Positions 47,114 through 58,337 of a DNA stretch of 64,000 bases are shown piece after piece. The translations under genes and the position numbers were made by a program. Under the pieces are notes generated by a model, which was not told where the DNA came from, searched no databases, and saw nothing but the letters and a program-made list of their open reading frames with translations. Numbering within the stretch: position 1 is the first letter of the stretch; each line of letters begins with the position of its first letter. The stretch lies in assembly GCA_017311315.1 (NCBI GenBank), contig CM029666.1:1728871-1792870 (forward strand), written 5' to 3'. The stretch comes from Dendrocalamus latiflorus (taxonomy: Eukaryota > Streptophyta > Magnoliopsida > Poales > Poaceae).

Positions 47114-47709
47114 TGTTGGAGGAATAATTTATTCCTCCACTAACAGGGCCCACTCTGAGGAAGGCACCTGGATATCCCCTGCTCTACGTCCTCGGCAATA
47201 GCAACATGGGAGGCTTATGTGGTCCCCCCTCAGCAGGTCCCACAAGGCGAGAGGCCCCACCAGTCCGAGGGCACGTCCTAAGACGTGCAGCCACCTATCA
47301 GATGACCGTGTGTATACAGTATGACCAATGACCGGACGTGACATACAGATCAAAGGACTACTATTATGCTTAGAAAGGACAATAATACCCCTCACTTATA
47401 CTCATAGATTAGCTATCTTCTTGAGGGGTGTTCTAGTCATTTGTACGGGCCCAAGAGTTTATAAATACCTCATGTATCCCTCATTTGTAACTTGAGCTCT
47501 CAAGGAATATAAAGAACCATATAAACCGGTGTGCCCCCAAGAGGACCCCTCACGTGAGGAACCCCCCGTAGGCCATCGACAAGGGTAGGGCGATCCTCTT
47601 GGACCCCCGAACCTGCATAAACCCTTGTATCATCTTTACTCTCATGGACGCCAACCCGTAGCACAGTCGATGTCCACCCTCCCAATTGTGTTTGGATTTC
47701 ACACCTACA
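47114..47709 (+). mobile_element. Gypsy-type LTR inside the CRS2 copy
   Basis: It starts TGTTGGAGGAATAATTT and ends CACACCTACA, with TATAAATACC inside as a promoter. TTGGTGTCGTCCATGGGAAG follows at 47714, a degenerate primer-binding site like the TGGCGCCGTCTGTGGGAA-type site of grass gypsy elements. No matching second LTR was found, so the element is truncated. Confidence 0.8.
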
Positions 47710-47713
47710 ATAT

Positions 47714-48245
47714 TGGTGTCGTCCATGGGAAGCGTAGCTAATCAATGAAAGGCTATGACCCCCGCCAAGAAGTACTCTTAAGTCCACGAAACATCCTCCA
47801 GCTCCAAAGCACGAGGAGCTCATGGACGACCCGTCCACTGTCTGGAGGAGCCTTAGGCGCGTGCCACCTTCGGAGATCGAGCCTGTCCACCCCGAGACAG
47901 ACAACGTCCTGCATGTCTTAGGGCTCCTAAGCATGATCACTTCCCTCGCACCAACCGACGCAAGGTCTGGCCAAGGGCGAGAAGCCTGAGGTGCACGTCA
48001 GCAGTTGGACTCCACTTCAACTTAGCTCACACGCACTCAACCGGAGACGGTGGCACAACTCGAACACATCTCAGACTTACTCATTCAGATAATCTTAACT
48101 ATGACTTGCCTAACTCATACTCGACTCAAGACGGTGAACACATCTCTTCAACGTCACGGACTCAACTCAACGTACTCGACTCAAGACGGCGAACATATCC
48201 TCTCAACGTCCTAGACTCGACACAGGATCACAACTCACATACCTC
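47714..48245 (+). mobile_element. Gypsy leader/gag-start remnant with tandem repeats
   Basis: The primer-binding site is followed by a degraded leader. From about 48119 two direct 55-bp units start ACTCGACTCAAGACGG (48119 and 48174), within a wider CTCAACTC-rich stretch. No intact gag frame remains. Confidence 0.55.
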
Positions 48246-49083
48246 GACCATGAGTAGTTCTAGCTCATCATCTTCTTGCTTCTCTACAATATGTGCCTTC
48301 TCTTCTTTCTTCTCGGAACGACACTCCGAAGCAAAGTGTCCATAGTTTTGACAATTATAGCACCTAACCTTTGTCTTGTCAAACTTCCTTTCACAATAGC
48401 TGGAGTCATTCCTCTAGTTGCCTTCATTACACCCACGATTGTGTCCACGGCTACCATCTTCCACTTTGAACCTCTAGAAGATCCCCCGCCTTCTTTCTTC
48501 CCAGACTTGGCCTCCCATTCAGCATGGGCCAGCAACATGTGCTCGTCTCCGTGCCGCCATAACCCCCGAGTCAGCTCCTCATGCGCCTTGAGTCAACTAA
48601 ACTCCTCGATAACATCTTCAAGTTCCTAAATTGCTCCAATGTGAGAGCAATTTATAGGAACTTTAGTGTCACCACACATAACACCCTCTCCACCACGTAG
48701 GAGTCCTCGATTTTCTCACCGAGTGAGTGTATCTTGCTAATCACTGTGGTGATTCTTATGGAAACATCAACCACGAACTCCCTCTCGCGCGTCTGGAGTC
48801 CATCAAACTCAATATTGAGGGCTTGGAGCTTTGCCCTTGTTACACGATCGCCCCCCACGTACATGGACTTTAACGCAGCCCATGCATCTTTGGTCGTCCT
48901 CTTCTCTGAGATAAGTGTTTCCCTACTCATCCCTTGATAGATGGCTGCAAGCGCCATCTTGTCACACCGGTTGTCAATCTCTCCCTCGGCTTCGACCGCG
49001 TCCCACACACCTTGCGCCTCCATGTAGACGCGCATCTTAATCGACCACACCGCATAGTTCATGATCGTCAGCGGTGGGTGCTA
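48246..49083 (-). pseudogene. Copia gag remnant (UBN2 domain and zinc knuckle), inverted
   Basis: On the minus strand 49083-48652 reads LTIMNYAVWSIKMRVYMEAQ, GVWDAVE, then KRTTKDAWAALKSMYVGGDR and VISKIHSLGEKIED, the UBN2 gag domain of copia elements. After frameshifts, CYNCQNYGHFASECR near 48350 is a CX2CX4HX4C zinc knuckle, followed by a Lys/Glu-rich linker. The left boundary with the tandem repeats and the right boundary at about 49084 are abrupt. No LTR or polymerase of this element is present. Confidence 0.85.
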
Positions 49084-49084
49084 C

Positions 49085-49677
49085 AGAGACATGTTGATGG
49101 CTAGCAACGAGAAAATATGGTCCTTACTCGACAATATGATGGCCAACCTAGAGAAGGATATGGAGTTAGTTAACAAGCTGAAGGAGCAGGAAAAGGCGTC
49201 ACGTGACATTGCAATGGCTGCGCTGCCACCACCTTCCTTGGCGCCGACGTTGGCAATGGCCATGTCTGCTCTTCAGGCTTCACCTTTAGTGCCCTTGCTA
49301 AGGGGGAAGGTTGTCGCTGTCCAGTGGCGGTCATCTCCACATGACCGGCCAACACCATGCCTCCGCAAGTGTGGAGCACAACGGCTAATAGGTGGGGCCA
49401 GCAACGCCGTCACATCCCTCCCACAACCGCTGCATCCGGGGGCAAGAAGGATGTTGCTGCCTCATGCCAGTTGACCTTGCCACTGGCGACTACTACGACG
49501 TCAACCGGCGCTGAAGGGTTGCTATCCTCATTATTGCTCACCGAGGCTTTACAGATCTTCTTCCATGCGACACGACGTCATCATTGTGCTCTTTCATCGA
49601 CATGGAGTTACGAAAGACTTCAACCATGGTCGCCACCTGACAACTCGAGGACGAGTTGTCTCGCCGCGAGGAGTGTA
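49085..49677 (+). pseudogene. Retrotransposon body remnant, probably gypsy
   Basis: A plus frame gives WSLLDNMMANLEKDMELVNK, LKEQEKASRD, an N-terminal gag-like coiled-coil segment. The stretch just before the LTR reads CTCGAGGACGAGTTG then GAGGAGTGTAATG, like the LEDEL tail and polypurine tract at the end of grass gypsy elements. The polymerase is deleted. Confidence 0.55.
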
Positions 49678-50154
49678 ATGTTATGGCCTAGGATCTCAGC
49701 GTATATGCAACAGGCGAGCGAACAGTACTGCGAGCATTGCAGCAACCGTGAACAACACCGCGTGCGTACTGTAGCAACGCGTGAACAGTATCCACGGGTA
49801 CTGTAGCACATGCGAAATTGGGTCGTTCGCGGATATATCACAGATTAGGAATATAATAATTAGTTTCCTTATTATTTTGGCTTATTTCCTTTTAGATTAT
49901 TTCCATATATTAGAGATAAATTTTATATTATTATGGATTAGTTTCCTCAATATAGAGAGATGTTTCTTCGGAGTTAAGTTTAGCCATCTCTATAAAAGGT
50001 ACAACATTGTATCTATTATCATTAAGTAAAAAAATAAACAAAAGTTTTCTAGTCTTTCTCTCTTCTTCAACAGGCCTCACAGCCTTGGCGGCGGTATAAC
50101 TGGTCGATCAAAGACGAGTGCCCTACCCTCGGTCCTCAGACCCGTACCACAACA
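49678..50154 (+). mobile_element. LTR (3' LTR of a second gypsy-like element)
   Basis: It begins TGTTATGGCCTAGGATC directly after a purine tract and ends CCCGTACCACAACA. It contains TATAAAAGGTACAAC and a CTTCTTCAACAGGCC leader. It is not related in sequence to the LTR at 47114, so two elements are involved. Confidence 0.75.
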
Positions 50155-50159
50155 CTCAC

Positions 50160-50656
50160 AGGGTTGTCAACATAATTGGTAATTTTTTTTGTTGTGTCAT
50201 GCACCCAATTAAAGTAACTTATGCTTACTAGAAACTTATTATTAATGTGAGAATGTTTAAAGACAGAGATAGAACTTGAAGTTCCCTGCAGTCACATATG
50301 GTTCCTTATTAATTACTATATCTATACCCTGGAATATGTTAAAACTCGACTTTGATCAAAGATTTATAAATTATAATTTATGAAAGAGCCAACATTTGCC
50401 TGATAATCATTTTGTTAGACATATTGCAAGAAGGCAGCATATTGCAAGAAAAGGCATCGAAATTCATATTGATAGTTAAGTTGTGCCAAATATGCATGTA
50501 AATATATCACAATTTATTTCAGCAATAAGAAATCCAACTATCCCCACAAGAAACATAGTTCCCGAGAAATGTTTATTTCAAGTAGCCAACATAAAATTGC
50601 GCTACTATTCACAAGGTAATAACTTCAACTAAGAAAGGCCAAGAATAAAAACTCAC
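50160..50656. other. Intron-like DNA of the CRS2 copy
   Basis: AT-rich, no coding motif. The missing CRS2 middle exon was searched for here and not found. Confidence 0.5.
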
Positions 50657-50729
50657 TGCCTCCCCACTGTAGTTCATGTATGATTGTGGCTTTACCAGTA
50701 ACACTGGTACCTCCCCAATTGAACCTGCA

Positions 50730-52091
50730 CTAAAATTCCACCCAAAGGATGGGTGAAAACAAAATTAATAACAAGATTATGGCATTGTATTCAATACACC
50801 CTGCTGTTTATAACTGTACTTTCAGCAATAAAATGTTCACTGTACTAGCTAAATTTTGACGCACAGGGGTTACTTTCTTCTGAAGTAATTGATGGATCAA
50901 ACATATGACACTACATGTATGTAGTAGTACCTCCAATGTATAAATATTTGAACACTATGATTAACATTAAAAATCAGTATGCCATCAACAATACAATTTA
51001 ATTCTCAATTGGTACATGAGGTCATTTTCAAAGATGATCCTCTGCAGAACAATATGGAATAGGTGAACTGCAGGATCAAAAGGAACGATACCTGAGACCA
51101 AATGCAGATCAAACATGATAAAATGGTGTTTCATTTCCTCTTGATAAATATCCAATTTACCATTTTAGACTTTTAGTGCAATATCAAGTGTTGATTTTTC
51201 AAAGGAAAATCCTATATGAACGTACTGTTTGTACCTCAACACAGGGAGTCACTTCAAAAACTTTCCCACCAACGGGAAGAAATGTATGCCTAACTGCTCT
51301 TAGTAATAGATACTGCACAATTAAATACATTCCAGATATTTTTTTTCCTTATGAGTTGTGCTAGTGCAAAATACAAGCCAGTTATTCGATTCATTGGATC
51401 TTAAGTTTTAAGGAAACCCTTTTTTTGTCAGATTCAGAGTCTAACCATTGAAATAAAAAAAGTCTAGAGTCTAGACAATAAAATCCAGTTTCTCTGAAAC
51501 TCAAAATTATTGAGTTTATGAAAAACCATCACCACCTGTGTTCCACAAAACTCAAATTAGAACAAACAAAAGCCACTTTTCACCAAACAACGTGTTCACT
51601 AAATAAGGTTTTAACCGAATAAAAACTATAGATTTGTTTTGCTCAAACTTGCACAAAAAGTCAAAAACACGTTTTTACATAATTAAACTCTAAAACTCAT
51701 CATCCAAATAACCGGTTGACGTAAATGGGGATTTCCGCACAGATCAATTGCTTCAACTACCATAAATTAGCTAGAGTCTAGGTCTAGCTGTCGGTACCAA
51801 CATACTACGAAGACTACAAACTTACATGTTACAATGACAAATATCGCTGTCCAACTACACAACCTAGCATGAAGCAAAATATCTCTGAATTAACAAAAGT
51901 CAAAAACAGGAGTTTACACTCAAACCAGATAGTATGCCTCTTCACTGAGAATTTAGCTAACAATCAGGTATCAAGTTTGTAGCAATTCCCAGAGTACGCA
52001 GCAAGTATTACTAAACAAACAGGCGAACACGATACAGGAAACCGTAGCACCTGAGTACACAGTGCAAGCGAAAAGAAAGTTAGGTATCAAC
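50730..52091. other. Intron-like DNA between CRS2 coding blocks 2 and 3
   Basis: About 1.36 kb of AT-rich sequence without coding motif or identifiable transposon ends. Confidence 0.55.
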
Positions 52092-52571
52092 TCCGAGCAG
52101 CAACTTGGACTGGATCGTGTTCATCGTTATACCCTCGTCCCGCGCGATGCAATCCACCATGTCGAACCCCACCTAATCACACATACGCAAGCGCGCGCAC
52201 ACGCAAGGTAGTGAGATGGACCATCTCAAATCGGAGGGAAAGGGGAATACGAACGAAGGGATTCACGTTGTGCCGCGTGCCGTGGTACTTGTCCCCGGGG
52301 TTGCCGAGTCCGGCGATGAGCCAGGGCGTGTACTCCACCGGCCGCGCCGCGGGGTCGGGGCGGAGGCGACGACGGCGAGGCGGGGGCGGAGGCGCATGCG
52401 GCGGAGCGGGGCGGTGGGGAGGAGGCGGCGGGGATCGGGAGAGGAGAGGAGGGGCGGGGCGAGGTTGGCGGAGGTGGGAGCGAACACGGGGAGCGACATG
52501 GCGGCTTGGCGGGCGAGCGAGAGGAGGGGGACAAGGGAACCAACCAGACAGATAGGGCGAGGGGCTTGGGC

Positions 52572-52760
52572 CAGAGCTGTCCACTAGGCCGTGCCAGGCC
52601 CAGTTTAGACACAACCTATTTAGGCTCGGTAAATAAATAGGTCGTACTGTACCACTCTACTGGCCACGGTATAAGCCCAGACACGGCCCATGTCTGTGCC
52701 GTGCCGGCACAGGCACGCTAACGGCTTAACGGGCCATGCTGGCACGGTTCGCTAGTTAAG
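52572..52760. mobile_element. Terminal region of the hAT transposon next to CRS2
   Basis: It starts CAGAGCTGTCCACTAGGCC, a plausible hAT terminus, followed by GTGCCAGGCC, GTGCCGTGCCGGCACAGGC and GGGCCATGCTGGCACGG subterminal repeats. It is the 3' end of the element whose transposase lies at 53080-55118. The boundary is about 72 bases upstream of the CRS2 ATG. The opposite end and target duplication were not found. Confidence 0.6.
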
Positions 52761-53079
52761 CTAAGAAAGAGAGGAAAAATTCATAAAATTGTAGAAAATT
52801 GAGGAAAAATTGTGGGGAAAATGTAGAAAATTACAAAAATAGAAAATTATAGATATTGTTAATCATCAAGATAATTATTTTCAATGACATAATAAGCTTT
52901 ATTAACTTGTTAAATTACATACGATGACTGTCTCAATAAAAACTTTACCAAGTAAAAAACTTAACTTAATAAAACCTTGATAAGCTCACTAGTGACTACA
53001 TATTGAAAATTCTATTCATTGCTATCTAGATACAAATTCTCAAAAGATTCTTCTAAGTCTTTATTCTCTGCAGTATGTT

Positions 53080-55118
53080 GGAGTCTTAATTCATCTTGTT
53101 CCTAGTCTTTGACGGTCAGAAGGATTTCGACCATCTCGTTCGAAAGACTTATTAGCCATTTCTCGATTATTCTTCCAGATAAACTGAAGGCTGACTCCGA
53201 TGATACCATAGAGACATGAACAGTCAACACATCCCATGCTAATATGGATAACACTGGATATGTTACTTTCTGGGTTTGCCACCACAAGAGGATGTTCAAC
53301 TCTTGCTCGAAACTGATGCTATCACTATTAAGATAGCTTGATAGGTCTCCGGTGCTTTGTCGTCTTCCTCCTCCTGACTGATGTGTACCTACGCGAGAAT
53401 CTCTATAGGAAAAACCAAAAATCATGCCCCATTGCATAGTAGTCCCCATAGAGGGGGGCTACCGGGGGTCTTTCCAAACGCACGAACCCAAACTTATTTT
53501 CGTATTTTTCATATACTTCATATAATTTATCCTTAACTATTCTATAGTATGTACAATAATCTAAACCAGTAGTATCACTTAAAAGTTGTAATACATTTAT
53601 AAATCTTTGAAGTTTGGCCCTAGGATCCAAAATAAAGGCGAATGCATACAAAATAGGAATTTCCCTCCAATATTTTAAAACTTAGTTTTCATGGCAACTA
53701 CAACATCCCGTAGTATATGATCATTTTCAAAAGCCTTTAGGTGAGTGGCAATTTCAAGAATGTTATGAACAATTATAGGATAGGTTGGGTAATATACTCC
53801 AGAAAGATAAAGTGTAGCTTTATGAAAAAGTTCTAAAAAATTTCACCAACAACTCAATCGTTCTCAGTAAGTTCAGGACCTCTAACTTGGGTTTTACTGG
53901 AGGAGCTATGATATTGATGACCTTGGGTGTGAAGAAAAACAGATAAGGTGCTCTTATATATCAATATATGTTTAAGTATAAGGTAAGTAGAGTTCTATCT
54001 AACAGGCATGCCTAAGTCAAATTTTCTGGGACGGACGTTCATTGCTACGTAAAAGCTCTTATATACAGCTATTTGTTGGTTAGAACAATTAATGTATGAA
54101 ATTACATCCCTAAAAGAATCAATATAAGCATTTAATCTTTTTAAACCAGATTTAACAATAAGACTAATAATATGACAAGCACAACGTTGATGCTGTAAGA
54201 AAGATTATGCATAAATATTAAACAAATGAGTAAGAATTTCCATAGCCTTAGTATTTACAGCTGCATTATCTAAAGTTATAGAAAAATCTTATCCGTGATG
54301 CCAGAATCTTCTACAACTTTAATAATGCATTCTGCAATATTTTCAGCACTATGCAAAACATTAATTAATTTAAATCCTATAATTATTTTTTCCATTACCC
54401 AGTCATCATTAACATAATGAACAACAATACTAATATAATCCTCCCTAGCCCTACCACTCCATATGTCTGATGTCAAAGCAATAGAGAATGCACATGTATG
54501 AAACATTTCTTTTAATTTTTCATGACAGTTGTTATAATATTTAATTAAATCTCTAGTTGTGGTTTGCCTTGATACAACAATAAATCGAGGGTTATGAGCA
54601 GTCCTAATATATTTTTGAAAAGCAACAGACTCACCAAAATTTAAAGGTAAATCTTGAGAAATAACTAATCTACAAAGGGATTTTCAGGCTACCTCTGGTT
54701 TGTACTCCTAAGTACGTACCGAGCTGTCGGGGTTATATTATAGCTGTGTTTGGTGTATTTGTATTCCTTGCCTTCTTTTGCAGCTTACAACATGCCATTG
54801 TAGGTGACTCGTCCCACCTGAAGATTTTGACAGACAATTCATTACCACAAATTTTACAAACAGCATACCTCACCGAATTCCCATCATCGTCGGTCTTGAA
54901 CTTTTGCCAAAATCGTTCCAGACTCCTGATGTAGTAGCTCTTGTTCTTTTTGCACCCGTGCTATGGGTTGTGGATGCACTCGTTGAGCCAGCAGAAGATG
55001 GATCGATTGGACCCTGCGCCGATGGGGCCGTCGCTTCCTCTGTCTCTCCAGTTTGTTGTGGATGTGGACCTTCTACGGATGGATATGCTTCTCGAAAGGA
55101 TTGCATATCATCTGCCAT
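53080..55118 (-). pseudogene. hAT transposase, near full length but broken
   Basis: The N-terminal frame (55118-54905) starts MADDMQSFREAY and contains SGVWNDF. A frame-shifted BED zinc finger follows: VCKICGNEL, then SGGTSHLQWHVVSCK. The core at 54510-54276 reads FSIALTSDIWSGRAREDYIS, FKLINVLHSAENIAECII. Then HQRCACHI, further shifts, and PRAKLQRFINVL and DYCTYYRIVKDKLYEVY near 53.6 kb. The C-terminal dimerisation domain at 53350-53100 has ELNILLWWQ, TYPVLSILAWDVLTVHVSMV, SSESAFSLSGRII and LSNEMVEILLTVKD. Multiple stops and shifts prevent expression. It is related to plant hAT transposases of the BED/DUF4413/dimerisation type, and to the relic at 15 kb. Confidence 0.88.
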
Positions 55119-56409
55119 GAGGCCGAATTCAGAGAGTTAAAAATCGTAGTTCTCCATTGAATCAATTGTAAATTGAAATAGTAAAGTACAATTAACTTAC
55201 TATCGAATCAATACATAATAGTAAAAAATTAAAATAAGGCAGCACTATTACCTCTTCTGTAGCTCTCAGAAAATTCCTTGAAGATTTTTGATTTTCTGAA
55301 TTTCACTCGAATTTCTCACTAATTTCGCCAAATTTGCACAAACACTACTGGATTTTTGACAGCTAAATAGAGAGATGAGAATTAGGTTTGAGGTATGAAG
55401 AATGGAGGCCATATACCTTCCTATTTATAGAAAAATTTTCATTTTTTTGAATTTGTTTGTTATTTTTTCTGAATTTTTTACACCCCAATGATCAAAAAAC
55501 AGCTATATTCGATGGGTTGTGCCGTGCTTTTACTTATCTAGCCTTTTACTTTTCTCTATCTCAGTTGTCTTTTGATCAAAAGCAAGGAAATTAAGTGCTT
55601 AAGTTAATGAGCAATAGTGCGACTTAAGATCTGATATATACATATATAGGCTTCTGTCACGTGGTACCCTCCACTGGCTTTATACACTAAATAGCATGAT
55701 ATGCTATCATAAAAAGAGTAGTATAAACATGGATAATGTTTGTATCCATAAAGAACAATCCGAAGGTAATGTGATAATAAACCCAACTTTTGTATATTGT
55801 ACGGGCTAGGAGTAGCACAACTCAGTATAATATTATGCAACATGCATAATGCAACATGAATTAATTGTGCCTAAATAATTAAACAACATATACTTGCTAA
55901 CAGAAAATTAATTAATATAAAAATAAATTAATTATGCATAAATAATTAGGAATAAATTAATTACACCTAAATAACTGTAATTAATTACTTACATATTTAA
56001 CAAAGATAATTCATATGACAAAAATTACTTGTTAATATGAGTGCTAATAATGTCATTAAATAATATTTAATTGGTTGTGAAGAAAGCGAACGAAGAGCGT
56101 AGACGAGGAGTGCGAGCAAATAGATTGCGAGGCGAGGAGTGTCAGGGAAGAGACTGAAAGAACATGAATGCGCGCAGTTTGAAATTTATAGCGAGAGCGG
56201 TACTGAAGCGCGCACTAACGACACGCCGATAATGACGGGAGTGAACTGCACGTGGGAAGACAGACGCAACGCAAGTGACACTTTCGATGGTCTGTTTTCT
56301 ACACGAGTGCTCAATTTTCATATGAGCCAAATGTCTACGGACCACTGTGCTTTGTTCATATGGGTTTAAATATAGCAAAAAAACCAAAATATGGATTAAA
56401 CAAGGCAAA
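55119..56409. other. Spacer, probably inner 5' hAT sequence then AT-rich DNA
   Basis: 55490-55540 has GGGTTGTGCCGTGC, a possible subterminal piece of the hAT element. 55850-56060 is extremely AT-rich (AATTAATTA tracts). No gene. Confidence 0.4.
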
Positions 56410-56790
56410 GATAATGAAATGACCCACCTCGCTGCACATGCTAATCACCTGGTAATTGTATAAATTTTTTAGTAATATTCACAATGGATGAAATTGCCAA
56501 AAAATTACACAATCAAGTACATTATGTCGAGAGGCTACACATAAAATTTCATAATTTTTTGATCTCATTTGCTATATTTTAAAAAATTAAACCAAACATT
56601 GTGCAAAAAAATTAATTACCTACCGTCTGCTCATAGGGTGGCAGGCTGCTTACCGCCGACGGCACACCCACACATCAGCTTTGTGATATGACTGTCCGGC
56701 CACCGGACGATAAAAACGCTATTTTTATAAAAACAATATACATACTACTATTTTTATAAATACAAATATAAACAGAACTATATATGCAAA
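56410..56790 (-). repeat. Diverged inverted repeat, left copy (pairs with 59070-59470)
   Basis: Its complement carries, in order, ATAAAAATAGCGTTT, TGCCACCCTATGAGCAGACGG, ATATAGCAAATGAGATCAAA, GTGTAATTTTTTGGC and ACAATTACCAGGTGATTAGC. The same order is seen on the plus strand at 59070-59470. Confidence 0.7.
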
Positions 56791-56802
56791 AAAAAATCCT
56801 CA

Positions 56803-56931
56803 GTCCGCTCCTTCGGATTTCGAAATGTGGTGAACTACTCTGTCCACATTATGGTGAACTTAATGTACATGGTGAGCTTTTCCATGATTTGCGCTGCCAT
56901 CTACTCTGTCCGCTCCTTCGGATTTCGAAAT
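56803..56931. repeat. Direct repeat pair, 24 bp, period 105
   Basis: A 24-base sequence starting GTCCGCTCCTTCGGATTT occurs identically at 56803-56826 and 56908-56931, in the 3' flank of the DUF761 gene. Confidence 0.9.
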
Positions 56932-57185
56932 AAACAATACAATACACAAGCAATTCGCACTGAAACAATTATCTGCGCCATGACAAAAAGACAACACCAA
57001 GCCAACATTACTCAACTCCACACTACACAAAACCAGCAACACAACAATACATATTTTTTGAAATTACTACAACACATGATGCAAGAAAGGAAGAACTTAA
57101 CCAGAACTGCAGCTAAGACAGCGACAATTAATTCCACCATGAAGGAAGGAAGCAGAAGCACTGAAGCAACCCAACACACAGAGCT

Positions 57186-57710
57186 CTAGAGGAGATGCTG
57201 GACCAGAGACCTCTGCCTCTGCAGCCTCATCTCCTCGTAGAACCTCTCGATGAACCGCTCCGCGCGGCCGTCCACCTCCTCCTCCTCGTACTCCTCGTCG
57301 TACGCATCATCGCCCACCCACTGCACAGCCCGCGCGTCCTCCTCGGCTCGAGGCAAGCCGTCCAGCACGGCGACGTCGAGCTCGTCGCCGCCGCAGAGGA
57401 GCGAGGCGAGGATCATCCGGGCCTTGCTCCTGCGCTTCTTGGCGGCCCTCCGCCAGGACGAGACGCCGGACGGGTAGGCGACGAGTGGGGAGCTGGAGGG
57501 GGAGAACTGGTACTCGCCGACGTAGGCGTAGTTGTAGTGGCGGAAGGGCTTGTAGCTGTGGGAGGAGCGGCGCTTGTTGGCGCCGCGCTTCTTGAAGAGG
57601 AGGAGGTTCCTGGTGATGGGGCCCTTGGCCTTGGATATCGGGGTGAGCGGGAGCGCCAGGATGGCCATGGCCCTGCCGAGGATGGGCTTGGAGGAGGAGG
57701 ATCTCGGCAT
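57186..57710 (-). CDS. DUF761 domain protein, intact single exon
   Basis: A 174-residue frame starting at ATG 57710. The N-terminus MPRSSSSKPILGRAMAILAL has a hydrophobic stretch, then KAKGPITRNLLLFKKRG and a basic KKRRSKARMI segment. An acidic run, DEEYEEEEVDG, leads into the DUF761 C-terminal signature VDGRAERFIERFYEEMRLQR. This C-terminal block, with the conserved D-AE-FI-RFYE-MR-QR pattern, defines the plant DUF761 (cotton-fibre-expressed-like) family; small members of this kind are common in grasses and their biochemical role is unknown. No intron or damage. Diverged inverted repeats flank the gene at 56.4 and 59.1 kb. The long plus-strand frame 57195-57779 is a shadow. Confidence 0.88.
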   Translation of the reverse strand: MPRSSSSKPILGRAMAILALPLTPISKAKGPITRNLLLFKKRGANKRRSSHSYKPFRHYNYAYVGEYQFSPSSSPLVAYPSGVSSWRRAAKKRRSKARMILASLLCGGDELDVAVLDGLPRAEEDARAVQWVGDDAYDEEYEEEEVDGRAERFIERFYEEMRLQRQRSLVQHLL

Positions 57711-58051
57711 TGCCGGCGGCGGCGCGGCGGAGGCTTCTTGGCTGCCGGTTTCCTCGCTTTCTCACATTCAAATGGGTAGATACAGAGATCGAGTTGGTTG
57801 CTGTGGGTGGGGGTGGAGGAGTGCGGGGTTCCGGGGTCTTTAAGGAGGTGGCGGTGCAGCCGCTACCTGCCTCTGTATCGTGCCCTGCCGTGCGTACAGC
57901 AGAGATGCACGAAGCTTTAGCTGTAGAAAGGAAGTCGCATGAACCTTTTCGATTTTATTAACCTGTAAAATGGCTCCTGGAAGCGGGCCGAGTAATTCGC
58001 ATGTTATGTTTGCCTGTCTTCGATCCGGATGCGGACATTACGGTCCACTAC

Positions 58052-58262
58052 AAACGCCTTTAGTTTTTAATTTCTTAATTTTATTTCTCTGGTTTTTTAT
58101 TTTTTTCATTATTCTTTTGTATTGTTTGTAACGATATAGCTTTTTTCCTTCTATTTTTATTTTTTAAAACTTAATTACAGAAAAATTTAATAGCAACTAC
58201 AGTGTATTTTAAGTCGTTACAATACAAAAAAAAGCCAAAAGCTTAGACTTATAAGTCCGTTT
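58052..58262 (+). repeat. MITE-like repeat family C, copy 3
   Basis: A T-rich core with TTATTCTTTTGTATTG, then TAATAGCAACTACAGTGTAT and GCCAAAAGCTTAGACTTATA. Same orientation as 12100-12368; 340 bases upstream of the DUF761 start. Confidence 0.45.
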
Positions 58263-58337
58263 GAGCTACCTATAGGTAAATTTATGGATTATATATAATA
58301 ATCTATCTAATTTATGGGTTATGCAGTATGTTGATTA

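Larger units (their letters stand above)
45493..52499 (-). pseudogene. CRS2: CRS2 (chloroplast group II intron splicing factor, peptidyl-tRNA hydrolase fold), broken copy
   Basis: Coding blocks on the minus strand, in order. 52499-52267: transit-type MSLPVFAPTSANLAPP, then EYTPWLIAGLGNPG and DKYHGTRHN. 52172-52092: VGFDMVDCIARDEGITMNTI. 50725-50657: GSIGEVPVLLVKPQSYMNYS, GEA. 46821-46763 and 46672-46596, split by a 90-nt intron: QNVIEHLDGCWEFPRLSIGI, GSPPGKMDTQAFLLQKFSSE. 45609-45493: IDTALEQGVDAVRTLVLKGF, NLVQKYKFHRI, stop. This is CRS2, the peptidyl-tRNA hydrolase relative that works with CAF1/CAF2 in splicing chloroplast introns. Defects: a one-base shift in exon 1 between ASAP and the EYTPWLIAG frame; weak donor and phase conflict between blocks 2 and 3; and the exon for roughly 45 residues (YDD and GGHGRHNG region) is absent, with transposons in its place. 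The remaining blocks would not join in frame. A sequencing error could explain the first defect but not the missing exon. Confidence 0.87.

Noticed and set aside
47109..50159. CTCAG and CTCAC pentamers as the target duplication of a single retrotransposon
   Set aside because: The two LTRs they flank are unrelated in sequence, and the pentamers differ at one base; a five-base near-match is weak evidence.
52211..52612. Several long frames on both strands across CRS2 exon 1
   Set aside because: Shadows of a GC-rich exon; only two minus frames carry the transit peptide and the GLGNPG segment.
57195..57779. 194-codon plus-strand frame over the DUF761 gene
   Set aside because: Antisense shadow; the minus frame has the DUF761 signature and this one has none.
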